NCBI GenBank assembly: GCA_002328745.1
Contig: DCVQ01000020.1
Location: 19,292 to 28,818, forward strand
From: Actinobacteria bacterium UBA2184
GTDB lineage: Bacteria; Actinomycetota; Coriobacteriia; Anaerosomatales; Anaerosomataceae
Direction of reading: 5' to 3'
Length of the DNA: 9,527 nucleotides
Of this stretch, positions 1-7,140 are shown one piece after another; positions within the stretch are counted from its first letter, which is position 1; each line of letters begins with the position of its first letter. Position numbers and translations under genes: made by a program. Under the pieces are notes generated by a model that ran no database searches, had not been told where the DNA came from, and saw only the letters and a program-made list of their open reading frames with translations.

Positions 1-718
1 CGCTGACCGCGATGCCGTTGGGGTGGTCGAGGTCCGCGCTGGCAGTTCCAGGTCTGCCCCATTGCGTGATGAGCTCTCCCTCGAGCGTGAACGCGAGGAC
101 CTGATACGTGTCCGTGACCCACACCCGATCGTCATGCACCGCGATCGCCGTGACCGCGATACCGGTGCCGTAGGCACCCGATCCTCCCGCACCCGTCACG
201 ACGAGCGGGTCGGGGAAGCGCCTGAGAGGGTCACCCTCGGACGTGAAGACCTCGATCGAGTCATTGTAGAGGCTCGCGACGTATACGTTGCCGTCGCCGT
301 CGGTGTCGATGCCGACCGGGAAATTCAGCGTCCCGGCTGCGTACGTCGCCTTCACGCCGGGCGCCGGCTTCGCGATTCCCGTGGCACCGAACTCGAACAG
401 GAACCTGCCTGCGGGGTCGAACACGCAGACCCTATCGTTCCGTGCGTCGGTCACATAGACACGGTCTCGCGCTCCCACGGCGACGCTCATCGGGCGATCG
501 AATCGCGGCAGATCGCCCTCGCCCGGCCCGAACACCTGCCAGATCGGCTGGATACCCGCGCGCGCAGGCTCACCCGTCAGCACCTCGGGCCGGCCCAGAA
601 ACCAGAAGAGGTAGACGCCCAAGGCGACGAGGGTGAGCGCCAAAACGATCGCGATGATCACGAACACCCGTCTGGGCGTCATGCGGCGCTCCGCCTGGAG
701 GGGGGCCACGTCCGCCAT
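1..718 (-). CDS. Membrane-anchored NHL-repeat (six-bladed beta-propeller type) protein, partial
   Basis: The frame is open from an ATG at 718 to the left edge, giving 239 codons with the C-terminus outside the window. The start follows GGGAG (726-730) at 7 nt, and this site overlaps the stop codon of the upstream TPR gene. After a basic stretch (RRMTPRR) comes one hydrophobic segment at about residues 18-42 (VFVIIAIVLALTLVALGVYL), followed by a soluble part that should face outward. That part has repeated NHL-type blades: RPMSVAVGARDRVYVTDARN, then VCVFDPAGRFLFEFG; FPVGIDTDGDGNVYVAS, then IEVFTSEG; VWVTDTYQVLAFTLEGE; and HPNGIAVS at the edge. NHL propellers are binding scaffolds, and some related propellers are enzymes; no catalytic residues can be assigned here. 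The gene is only 4 bp from the TPR gene, so the two products probably act together. The ligand is unknown. Confidence 0.85.
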   Translation of the reverse strand, partial: MADVAPLQAERRMTPRRVFVIIAIVLALTLVALGVYLFWFLGRPEVLTGEPARAGIQPIWQVFGPGEGDLPRFDRPMSVAVGARDRVYVTDARNDRVCVFDPAGRFLFEFGATGIAKPAPGVKATYAAGTLNFPVGIDTDGDGNVYVASLYNDSIEVFTSEGDPLRRFPDPLVVTGAGGSGAYGTGIAVTAIAVHDDRVWVTDTYQVLAFTLEGELITQWGRPGTASADLDHPNGIAVS

Positions 719-722
719 CAGC

Positions 723-1451
723 TCACTCCCGGTCGTCCAGGCGCACGAGACCGTCGCGGGCCTCGACCATGTCCGGGGCGTACGTCAGGGCGGCCTCGTA
801 GTACGCGCGCGCCTCTTGCGTGCGCCCGAGCTGCTCGCACGAGTATCCCGCGAGATACTGCAGATCGGCGAACTGCGGACGAGTGGCGATCACCGGCTCC
901 AGGGCGACGAGCGCTGACTTGTACTGGCTCTTGGCCACGTAGTATTCGCCGAGCACCTTCGAGGCGAGCGCGTGATCCGGCGCCACTTCGAGGACATCCC
1001 AGAGCGCAGCCTCGGCGTCCTTGAAGCGCTCGAGCTGCATGAGGACCATGCCACGGTTGTAGAGCGCACCGGTGTTGTCCGGATCGAGCCCGATGACCGA
1101 CTCGTACGCGATGAGCGCGTCCTCATACCGCTCTTCAAGCTGATACGCGTAGCCGAGCTGCAGCAGCGTCTCGGGGTCGTTCGGGTCGCGATCGGCCGCG
1201 CGCTCCCACTCGGCGATGCTCGTCTCGGCCGACGCTCCATCGCCCGGATCCGACAGCATCCCGCGAACGACGAACCCGCCTGCGGCCGCCACAGCCACCA
1301 GCAGGAGCAGGACCGCGAGTGCGAGCCAGCCCGGCACCAGGTCGGCCTGAGGGCCGCTCTCGCTGCCCGTGGTCTCAGGCGCTTCTCCCTCGACCAAATT
1401 ATCATGCGTGGATCCAGGCACAATGCTCCCGTCCCGACGGTCTTGCGCCAT
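723..1451 (-). CDS. Membrane-anchored TPR-repeat protein
   Basis: This is a 242-residue protein. An acidic, polar N-terminal region of about 40 residues precedes one transmembrane helix (residues 41-61, GWLALAVLLLLVAVAAAGGF). Four consecutive TPR units follow: about 93-126 (LLQLGYAYQLEERYEDALIA), 127-160 (ALYNRGMVLMQLERFKDAEA), 161-194 (VLGEYYVAKSQYKSALVALE) and 195-228 (LAGYSCEQLGRTQEARAYYE). A degenerate half-repeat lies before them. TPR arrays are protein-protein interaction scaffolds, so a role in assembling an envelope complex is inferred and no enzymatic activity is expected. The ATG at 1451 is 3 bp after the rex stop. A GGAAGG at 1463-1468, inside rex, is 11 nt upstream, which is a rather long spacing. 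Tight linkage to the NHL propeller gene suggests a partner. Topology (TPRs outside or inside) cannot be decided from charge alone. Confidence 0.88.
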   Translation of the reverse strand: MAQDRRDGSIVPGSTHDNLVEGEAPETTGSESGPQADLVPGWLALAVLLLLVAVAAAGGFVVRGMLSDPGDGASAETSIAEWERAADRDPNDPETLLQLGYAYQLEERYEDALIAYESVIGLDPDNTGALYNRGMVLMQLERFKDAEAALWDVLEVAPDHALASKVLGEYYVAKSQYKSALVALEPVIATRPQFADLQYLAGYSCEQLGRTQEARAYYEAALTYAPDMVEARDGLVRLDDRE

Positions 1452-1454
1452 CGG

Positions 1455-2087
1455 TCACAGCGCCTTCCGTGCCAGATAGAACGACAGAACCTGCAGGTCC
1501 GTGGAAAGGCACACCTGGCGCACCGCAACGTCCTCGGGAACGACCAGGCGCACGGGTGCAAGGTTCAAGATCGCCTTGACCCCGGCCTTCACGACGCGAT
1601 CGGCGATGGCCTGGGCGGCCGCTGCGGGCGTGGAGATGATCACGATGTCTATCGGGTGCTCGGCCATATCGCGCTCCAGATCGTCGAGCGGCGCGATCGT
1701 CACGCCTCCGGCGACGGAGCCGATCTTGGCGGGATCGACGTCGTAGGCAGCCACGATCTCGAACCCCCGCTCGGGAAAGCCCGTGTAACCCAGGAGCGCC
1801 CCGCCGAGACGGCCGAACCCAACGAGGGCCGCACGTCGCTGCTCCGTCACGCCCAACACGCCCGAGATGTGCTCGATGAGGCCGTCGACATCGTAGCCGA
1901 TGCCGCGTGTCCCCAGCTCGCCGAGGTACGACAGGTCCTTGCGGACCTGCGCCGCATTGGTGCCGCAGGACTCGGCGAGTTGGACCGAGCTCACGACGGG
2001 CATGCGAAGCTGCTCGAATTCGAGCAGACAGCGCAGGTAGAGCGGCAGGCGCTGGATGGTGCTGTCCGGAACTGATGTCCGACCCAT
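1455..2087 (-). CDS. rex: Redox-sensing transcriptional repressor Rex
   Basis: Rex senses the NADH/NAD+ ratio: as a homodimer it binds operators when NAD+ dominates and leaves them when NADH rises, derepressing fermentative or respiratory genes. The 210-residue product has the usual family length. Residues 6-79 form the winged-helix DNA-binding domain with the near-invariant stretch QVRKDLSYLGELGTRGIGY (47-65). Residues 84-200 form the Rossmann domain, with GFGRLG (90-95), the AYDVDP acidic strand end (114-119), STPAAAAQ (152-159) and LNLAPVRL (174-181; many family members have NFAP here). The C-terminal helix LSFYLARKAL is present, so the domain-swapped dimer looks intact. I chose the ATG at 2087 because the longer frame (to 2189) only adds codons overlapping the preceding gene and no family sequence. 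It lies 10 bp after the ligase gene and 3 bp before the TPR gene, an unusual place for rex. Its targets are not visible here. Confidence 0.95.
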   Translation of the reverse strand: MGRTSVPDSTIQRLPLYLRCLLEFEQLRMPVVSSVQLAESCGTNAAQVRKDLSYLGELGTRGIGYDVDGLIEHISGVLGVTEQRRAALVGFGRLGGALLGYTGFPERGFEIVAAYDVDPAKIGSVAGGVTIAPLDDLERDMAEHPIDIVIISTPAAAAQAIADRVVKAGVKAILNLAPVRLVVPEDVAVRQVCLSTDLQVLSFYLARKAL

Positions 2088-2097
2088 GGTGACGGTT

Positions 2098-4548
2098 CTA
2101 CTCCCCTCCACCGGAGGCGGATGCCTCCGCTGACTCGCTGGCCTCGACAGCCGCGAGGGCTTCTGCGATTCCCGCATACTGCGGATCACGCGACATCACG
2201 TGCTCGTACGCCTCCCGGGCACCCTCAAGGTCCCCGAGGAACATGCGCACATCGCCGAGGAACTTCCATCCCTGCAGGTAATCGCTGTCGAGCGAAGCTC
2301 CGAACTCGAGCTCCGCAAGAGCATCATCGTCACGGCCAGCGAGCAGATACGCGCGGCCGAGCAGGACGCGGATCGCGGGACCGTACGGTTCGACATCCCG
2401 TCCGATCTCACCGATCTGGATCGCACGCTCGACGTACGAGGCGCTGAGCCCCTCGGCAAGGTCGTTGTAGAAGGCGGTAAGGAACACGTACGTGTCGTAC
2501 TCGTACGGCACGTAGTCGATCGTCTCGAGATACGCCTGCTCGGTACGGTCGATCGTCTCGATCACCTGAGCGCGATACGAATCGGCACCGACGGTGCCCT
2601 GGGCACCAAGATACAGCGCGTGCGCAGCACGGTATGCCATCTCCCAGGCACGTGCTTGGTCCAGCCGGTACATATCGTTGTACGGGTTCAGGTCCAGCGC
2701 TCTCTCGTACTCGCTTATCGCCACCCGCCGGGACGCGAGCAACTCGGCGGACGTCGCGCCGGTGCTCGCGGACGTCGTCTTGCCTCGCAGGTAGAAGTGA
2801 TCGGCCACGATGTACATCGTGTTGAAGGTCAGTCCCACGGCGACGGCCAGGCCGATCAGGACAGCGGCGATCGAGCCCCAGCCCGGCACCTTCACGACAC
2901 GGGTCGCGGCGCGCGAGCTCACCAGGATACCCATGGTAAGCCACATGAACACCGTGACGCCGGTGACCGAGAGGCCGAAGATGAGCGCCACCACGTAGCC
3001 AAGCCACGCCGCCCAGAATCCCGCCAGCAGCAGCCGCTCGGTCCCCTTTCCGCGCGCGAAGACGTCCCGCGCGGTGATCGTGAGCACGGCCGCGATCAAC
3101 CCGTACATGAGGAGCGCGCCCGGTATGCCGATGCCGCTCGCAAGCTGCAGCGGGTAGTTGTGCACGTTGTCGGCCACCGAGATGTACCCGGCGGCTTCGA
3201 CGTACTCGGCAGGCTTGAACATCGGGAACAGCAGCCGGAACGTATCGGCGCCCCAGCCGAACACCGGACGCTCGGCGATCGCCGAGATCGCGGCGTCCCA
3301 GATCTGGAAGCGCGTGAGCGCACTGCCCTCACCGAACTCGAAGATCGACAGTATCCGCGTCAGCACGTTGCGGACGGCGTCGTCCCGGAGCGACGTGGTG
3401 ACGATGACCGTGATCCCCGCAGCAAGGGAACCCGCGATGAAGGTCAGGTCGATGGGCTTGAGCCGCATCTCGGAGCCCTTACGCGCACGCACGTATGCGA
3501 CAGCGATCGCGATGAGCGCGATCGTGGCGCCGATCCACGCACCCCGCGTGTACGACGTCAGCCCCACGAAGACGTTGAACAGGGTGAAGACCCAGTAGAT
3601 GGCCCGCCAGCCGGTGTGCCGTTCGGTGAGGGCCAGCCCCAGGACCACGGCGAAGGGGAAGATCAGGAACGCCCCGAGCATGTCGGGGTTGCCGTACGTG
3701 GAGAACGCGCGGTTCGTCTCGAAGCCGAGACGCCCCCACCGCACCGGGTCGAGCGCGACGGTGTCCACACCTGTGGCCACTGCGGCGGCGATGTTCTCCT
3801 GAAGGCCCGCAGCCATGAACGCGCCCGCGAGCAGTGCAAGGCCCGCGCCGATGAAGAGGGCTCTCCTGGTCTCGGGGTCGGACACTCTGCCCAGGACGAT
3901 CGGCGCGATGCAGGCGACCGGGCCCGCGATGGCCGCCACGAGCGCGAGCGGCTGGAGGATGCGCGCGGTGCCGATTCCGATCGTGCCGATGACCTGGGTC
4001 ACCCCATAGGCGGCGACGACGAAGCCGCTGATCGCGAGCGTGCGTGCGAGAGACCGCACCCGCGAGGGCCTGTCGGCGTACTGCATCACCATGAAGAAGA
4101 CCACCGCGTACGTCACGAACGAGATAAGGCCCTCGAATCGACGGTACTTGCCGAAGATCGCGGTCGGCGGGTGGATGGACAGCACCGAGGTAAGTCCCAC
4201 CCACGCAAGGAACCCGAGCACCAGCCATACGGACCAGTGCCAGCGGACCTTGCCCCCGCGAACCAGCAGGCCGATCAGCCAGGCGCCGAGCGCGATGAGG
4301 ATGAAGCCGCGCTGGAGGAAGACCTTCACGATGTCGAACTGGTCGTACGTGAGCGGCAGACCGTCGAAGTTGAACGGACCGAAGTTGGACATCGCCGGAG
4401 GCACCAGGAGCACCAGGGCGTGGAGGCACCACCAGGCGATGCGGTCGAACAGGTCCATCGGCGCCGACACGACCGCCGGCCGCCCGGCTGCCGCCCGCAC
4501 CGACGCGCCCGCGCCCGCGGGGCCGCTGTGCCGCTTCTTCTTCGCCAC
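2098..4548 (-). CDS. O-antigen ligase/polymerase-like (Wzy_C) membrane protein with C-terminal TPR domain
   Basis: This 816-residue protein has a basic N-terminus (KKKRH), about a dozen hydrophobic segments between residues 36 and 580, and a soluble tail. Family hallmarks are STYGNPDMLGAF (283-294), TSYTRGAW (331-338), RFQIWDAAISAIAERPVFGW (413-432) and NVHNYPLQLASGIGIPG (461-477), where His463-Asn464 sits in the outward loop typical of WaaL/Wzy/PglL-type enzymes. The tail (about 602-816) contains TPR-like helices, clearest at 724-757 (LLGRAYLLAGRDDDALAELE) and 758-791 (FLGDVRMFLGDLEGAREAYE), and ends in a Ser/Glu/Gly-rich stretch. Such proteins polymerise undecaprenyl-linked repeat units or transfer the glycan to lipid or protein; sequence alone cannot tell which. 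The start is GTG at 4548, with AGGAG (4555-4559) 6 nt upstream. It lies 9 bp after the sugar transferase, so it probably acts on the glycan that enzyme initiates. Confidence 0.9.
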   Translation of the reverse strand: MAKKKRHSGPAGAGASVRAAAGRPAVVSAPMDLFDRIAWWCLHALVLLVPPAMSNFGPFNFDGLPLTYDQFDIVKVFLQRGFILIALGAWLIGLLVRGGKVRWHWSVWLVLGFLAWVGLTSVLSIHPPTAIFGKYRRFEGLISFVTYAVVFFMVMQYADRPSRVRSLARTLAISGFVVAAYGVTQVIGTIGIGTARILQPLALVAAIAGPVACIAPIVLGRVSDPETRRALFIGAGLALLAGAFMAAGLQENIAAAVATGVDTVALDPVRWGRLGFETNRAFSTYGNPDMLGAFLIFPFAVVLGLALTERHTGWRAIYWVFTLFNVFVGLTSYTRGAWIGATIALIAIAVAYVRARKGSEMRLKPIDLTFIAGSLAAGITVIVTTSLRDDAVRNVLTRILSIFEFGEGSALTRFQIWDAAISAIAERPVFGWGADTFRLLFPMFKPAEYVEAAGYISVADNVHNYPLQLASGIGIPGALLMYGLIAAVLTITARDVFARGKGTERLLLAGFWAAWLGYVVALIFGLSVTGVTVFMWLTMGILVSSRAATRVVKVPGWGSIAAVLIGLAVAVGLTFNTMYIVADHFYLRGKTTSASTGATSAELLASRRVAISEYERALDLNPYNDMYRLDQARAWEMAYRAAHALYLGAQGTVGADSYRAQVIETIDRTEQAYLETIDYVPYEYDTYVFLTAFYNDLAEGLSASYVERAIQIGEIGRDVEPYGPAIRVLLGRAYLLAGRDDDALAELEFGASLDSDYLQGWKFLGDVRMFLGDLEGAREAYEHVMSRDPQYAGIAEALAAVEASESAEASASGGGE
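2101..2109 (-). promoter_or_regulatory. Distant ribosome binding site of rex inside the ligase-like gene
   Basis: GGAGGGGAG on the minus strand encodes the Gly-Gly-Glu end of the ligase-like protein and directly precedes its TAG stop (2098-2100). It ends 13 nt before the rex ATG at 2087, which is longer than the usual 5-9 nt. No in-frame start codon lies closer. The spacing may reduce rex translation or make it depend on coupling to the upstream gene. Confidence 0.6.
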
Positions 4549-4554
4549 GAGGGA

Positions 4555-4559
4555 CTCCT
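4555..4559 (-). promoter_or_regulatory. Ribosome binding site of the ligase-like gene, overlapping the upstream stop codon
   Basis: On the minus strand the sequence reads TTAGGAG: the TAG stop of the sugar transferase (4558-4560) shares bases with AGGAG, which is 6 nt before the GTG start at 4548. A terminating ribosome would sit on the next initiation site, so the two genes are probably translationally coupled. Confidence 0.8.
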
Positions 4560-5919
4560 AACGCGCGCCGTGCCCGGTGAGCACGACCCGTATGGTCTCG
4601 ACTACGATCTGCAGGTCCATGAGCAGGTTCTGATGATACATGTAGATGAGGTCGAACTTGAGCTTGCGCTCGGCGGTGGTCGCGTAACCGCCGCTCACCT
4701 GCGCGAGCCCGGTCACGCCTGGCTTGACCTTGAAGCGCTCGCGGTAGCCCGGGATCTGCTGGGCGAACTGCTCGACGAAGAACGGCCGTTCGGGCCGGGG
4801 CCCCACGAAGCTCATCTGGCCGAGCAGGATGTTGGCAAGCTGCGGCAGCTCGTCGATACGGTAGCGCCTCAGGAGACGGCCGAGCGGCGTCACGCGCGGA
4901 TCGGCCTCCTCGGCCAGGACGGGTCCCGACTCCGCCTCCGCGTCGCGCACCATCGTGCGGAACTTGAAGACCGGGAAGGGGGCCATGCCGCGCCCCACCC
5001 GCTCCTGCGAGAAGAACACGGGGCGTCCCATGCTGAGGAGGATCGCGAGCGTGGCCAGCAGCAGCACGGGGCTCAGCACCGCGAGCAGGAGCGCCGAGAA
5101 CACGACGTCGACCAGCCGCTTGGCGCCGGCGTACCACGAAGGCGTCGCCGGACGCGTGAGCTCCATGAGCGGGATGTCCGAGACCGTGCTGTCGACCGTG
5201 CCGATGAAGATCTCGTACAGCTCGGGGATGACCTCCACGCGCACCGGAGAGTCGTTGCCGATGGCCATCTCCTCGATGAGCTCGCGGAGAGCCACCGGGC
5301 TCGCGACGATCACGCGATCGATGTGCTCGCGCGCGACGATCTCCGCCACCTGGCCCGCATCACCGAGCACGGGCAGATGTCCCGCGGTCGCGGGCTCGGC
5401 GTCCGAGCGCCGCACCATCCCCACCACGCGATAGCCCCACGCGGAGCGGCGCTCCAGCTCGACGGCAAGCTCACAGGCGACCTCGGACGTGCCGACGATA
5501 AGGATGCGCTGCTCGGGCCAGTGGATGCGAGTGAGACGCATGAGCACCAAGCGCCAGACGACCAGCAGTACCGACTGGCCGACCCATGCGAGCAGGATGG
5601 CGAGACGGCTGAAGCTGAAGAAGCGCGGGCCCGCGAAGAACGCGACCGCGGCGGTGAGCACCGTGCCGAGGGTGACCGCCTGCAGCGACGCCCGGATGAC
5701 CTCCCAGAGGTTCTCGGTGCGCTCGGGTTCGTAGAGGCCCGACACGTAGCCCGCGCCAAGGTAGATGGCGGTGATCAGCGGCCACAGGCCCGCATACGCC
5801 GCGAAGTTGAATTCGGGCAACTCGCCACCGAAGCGCAGGAAGAACGCCGCGACGATCGACGCGTTCACCACGATCGCGTCGATCGCGAGCGAGATGGCTA
5901 TGAACCGGCGGCGTGTCAC
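4558..5919 (-). CDS. Exopolysaccharide-type polyprenyl-phosphate sugar-1-phosphate transferase
   Basis: This is the priming enzyme: it transfers a sugar-1-phosphate from a nucleotide sugar to undecaprenyl phosphate at the inner face of the membrane. The 453-residue product has the WbaP/CpsE-like layout: four N-terminal hydrophobic segments (about 8-28, 44-63, 81-97, 105-127), a nucleotide-binding-like Rossmann region beginning RILIVGTSEVACELAVELE (138-156), then a membrane helix (about 269-295) and the catalytic bacterial sugar transferase domain. That domain shows KFRTM (319-323), RIDELPQLANILLGQMSFVG (354-373), GPRPERP (373-379) and KPGVTGLAQVSG (399-410). DELPQL holds the catalytic Asp-Glu pair of the family. 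The donor sugar is probably UDP-Glc or UDP-Gal, but this cannot be read from sequence. I chose the GTG at 5919 because AGGAGG lies 5 nt upstream and the protein then begins with TRRRFIAISL, a normal lead-in to the first helix; ATGs at 5934 and 5952 lack good ribosome sites and crowd the upstream stop. Confidence 0.93.
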   Translation of the reverse strand: MTRRRFIAISLAIDAIVVNASIVAAFFLRFGGELPEFNFAAYAGLWPLITAIYLGAGYVSGLYEPERTENLWEVIRASLQAVTLGTVLTAAVAFFAGPRFFSFSRLAILLAWVGQSVLLVVWRLVLMRLTRIHWPEQRILIVGTSEVACELAVELERRSAWGYRVVGMVRRSDAEPATAGHLPVLGDAGQVAEIVAREHIDRVIVASPVALRELIEEMAIGNDSPVRVEVIPELYEIFIGTVDSTVSDIPLMELTRPATPSWYAGAKRLVDVVFSALLLAVLSPVLLLATLAILLSMGRPVFFSQERVGRGMAPFPVFKFRTMVRDAEAESGPVLAEEADPRVTPLGRLLRRYRIDELPQLANILLGQMSFVGPRPERPFFVEQFAQQIPGYRERFKVKPGVTGLAQVSGGYATTAERKLKFDLIYMYHQNLLMDLQIVVETIRVVLTGHGAR

Positions 5920-5924
5920 GAAAG

Positions 5925-5930
5925 CCTCCT
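5925..5930 (-). promoter_or_regulatory. Ribosome binding site that selects the GTG start of the sugar transferase
   Basis: A perfect AGGAGG lies 5 nt (CTTTC) before the GTG at 5919. If translation began at either upstream ATG (5934 or 5952), this site would sit inside the coding sequence and encode the otherwise unexplained residues Gln-Glu-Ala. The placement therefore argues for the GTG. Confidence 0.8.
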
Positions 5931-5935
5931 GCATG

Positions 5936-7111
5936 TCATGACATCGCCTCATCGTAGACCGCGAGCGTCCGCTCGACCATGCGCGGGACGGTGAAGTCCG
6001 CGAGCGCTCGTTCGCTCGCCTGCCTCCCGAGGCGTGCGCGGAGCGCCTCGTCCCTCACGAGCGTGCCGAGCGCGTCGGCGAGCGCGTCGGCGTCGCCCGG
6101 CGGGACGGTAAGCCCGGTCACCCCGTGCTGGTTCACGAATGGCACGCCCGTGGTGAGCGTGGTGGAGACCACCGGGACGCCTGCGGCGTGCGCCTCGAGC
6201 TGCACGAGCCCGAAGGCCTCCGAGCGCGCGACGCTCGGCAGGCAGAAGACGTCCGCGGCGTGATACCAGGCTGCGAGGTCCTCGTCGCCCACGGGGTCGA
6301 CGAACCGCACTCGCGCACCGACGCCGAGCGAGGCGGCGAGTGCCTCGAGGTCGGCCTTGAGCGGACCGCGGCCGATCATGACGAGATCGGCGTCCACGTC
6401 GGCCATCGCGCGCACGAGCACGTCGGCCCCCTTGTAGTAGATGAGCCGCCCGACGAAGAGCACGACGGGCCGCTCGCCTCGCGAGGGAGCCACCTCCGCG
6501 CGCAGCACGGCCGCGCGCGCCTCGCGCTCCGGCGTGGCGGCGAAGCGCTCGACGTGGATGCCGAACGGCACGACGCGGCACTTGTCGGCGATCCGATGAA
6601 GCTCCGGCGAGTGCTCCACCATGTTGGGCGACGAAGCGATGACGAGGTCGACTTGGTCGAGCACGCTCCGGAGGACCGGCGCGTACGCGGCCCCGAGCAC
6701 CTTCTGGCGCACGATGTCGCTGTGGTAGGTGAGCACGGTGGGCACGTCGTGGCGGGGCCGCCAGCCCGAGAGCGCCCCCCTGCCGCCCCGCGCAGCGAGC
6801 CACGAGAACTCGCCCCAGGGGTACGGGAAGTGCAGGTGGAAGACGTCGGGCGCGTCCGGGCGCACCGCTTCGGCGGCGATCGCGCGCTTCATGCCGAGCG
6901 CGACCGGCGTGGAGGCATAGGCGAACGCGCGCTTCAGGCGGGTGACCCGTACGCCGTCGAGCGTCTCGACGGACGTGGGGCCGCCTTCGTTGGCGACGAT
7001 GGCGCGCACCTCGTGGCCGTCGGCCGCAAGCGCGGCGGCGAGATCGCGCATGTGGTACTCGATACCGCCCAGGTGCGGCGGGTAGTACTTGTTCACCATC
7101 GTCACGCGCAT
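5936..7111 (-). CDS. Glycosyltransferase family 4-like (GT-B fold), retaining
   Basis: This 391-residue GT-B enzyme transfers a sugar from a nucleotide donor to an acceptor, most likely the lipid-linked intermediate started by the neighbouring sugar transferase. The N-terminal acceptor domain starts with VTMVNKYYPPHLGGIEYHM (3-21), including the Gly-Gly-x-Glu loop, and has HLHFPYPWG (92-100) and TYHSD (128-132). The C-terminal donor domain has FVGRLIYYKGADVLVRAM (219-236), MIGRGP (245-250) and the EX7E signature in SEAFGLVQLEA (297-307; Glu298 and Glu306), followed by GVPVVST and GVTGLTVPPGDADALADAL. Length is normal. The start is ATG at 7111, with GAGGAG (7123-7128) 11 nt upstream; the open frame continues far upstream (to 7606) only as an antiparallel-phase shadow within the hexomutase gene. 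It is 29 bp after the hexomutase stop. Many relatives use GDP-mannose, which would fit the divergent guanylyltransferase, but donor and linkage are not determined. Confidence 0.93.
   Translation of the reverse strand: MRVTMVNKYYPPHLGGIEYHMRDLAAALAADGHEVRAIVANEGGPTSVETLDGVRVTRLKRAFAYASTPVALGMKRAIAAEAVRPDAPDVFHLHFPYPWGEFSWLAARGGRGALSGWRPRHDVPTVLTYHSDIVRQKVLGAAYAPVLRSVLDQVDLVIASSPNMVEHSPELHRIADKCRVVPFGIHVERFAATPEREARAAVLRAEVAPSRGERPVVLFVGRLIYYKGADVLVRAMADVDADLVMIGRGPLKADLEALAASLGVGARVRFVDPVGDEDLAAWYHAADVFCLPSVARSEAFGLVQLEAHAAGVPVVSTTLTTGVPFVNQHGVTGLTVPPGDADALADALGTLVRDEALRARLGRQASERALADFTVPRMVERTLAVYDEAMS
6068..6091. repeat. 12-bp tandem duplication inside the glycosyltransferase gene
   Basis: GAGCGCGTCGGC is present twice in direct tandem. 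On the coding strand it encodes two Ala-Asp-Ala-Leu-like units (DADALADALG, residues 340-349). This region often reads D-x-x-A-L-A-x-A-L in GT-B enzymes, so the DNA repeat probably reflects protein sequence and codon preference. The frame is kept. Confidence 0.6.
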
Positions 7112-7140
7112 CGGCGGATGAGCTCCTCGGGTCGTAGCGC

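Noticed and set aside
23..1024. Plus-strand open frame of 333 codons opposite the NHL and TPR genes
   Set aside because: The opposite-strand reading gives clear NHL blades and TPRs; this frame gives compositionally biased sequence only.
3479..5137. 552-codon minus-strand frame overlapping the ligase-like and sugar transferase genes
   Set aside because: It is out of frame with both; the product is Arg/Ala/Pro-rich low-complexity sequence without family motifs.
2200..5994. A 1264-codon open frame on the plus strand, antisense to the ligase-like and sugar transferase genes
   Set aside because: The product is rich in Arg, His, Asp and Glu, has no domain or membrane pattern, and lies opposite two strongly supported genes. 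Long antisense frames are expected when third positions are nearly all G or C.
6068..6091. 12-bp tandem repeat as a phase-variation or slippage switch
   Set aside because: The unit is a multiple of three with only two copies, so slippage would keep the frame, and the encoded residues match the family's usual pattern.
7112..7140. Possible terminator in the 29-bp gap between hexomutase and glycosyltransferase genes
   Set aside because: Only a short GAGCTC palindrome is present, with no stable stem and no T-run; part of the gap is the ribosome binding site.
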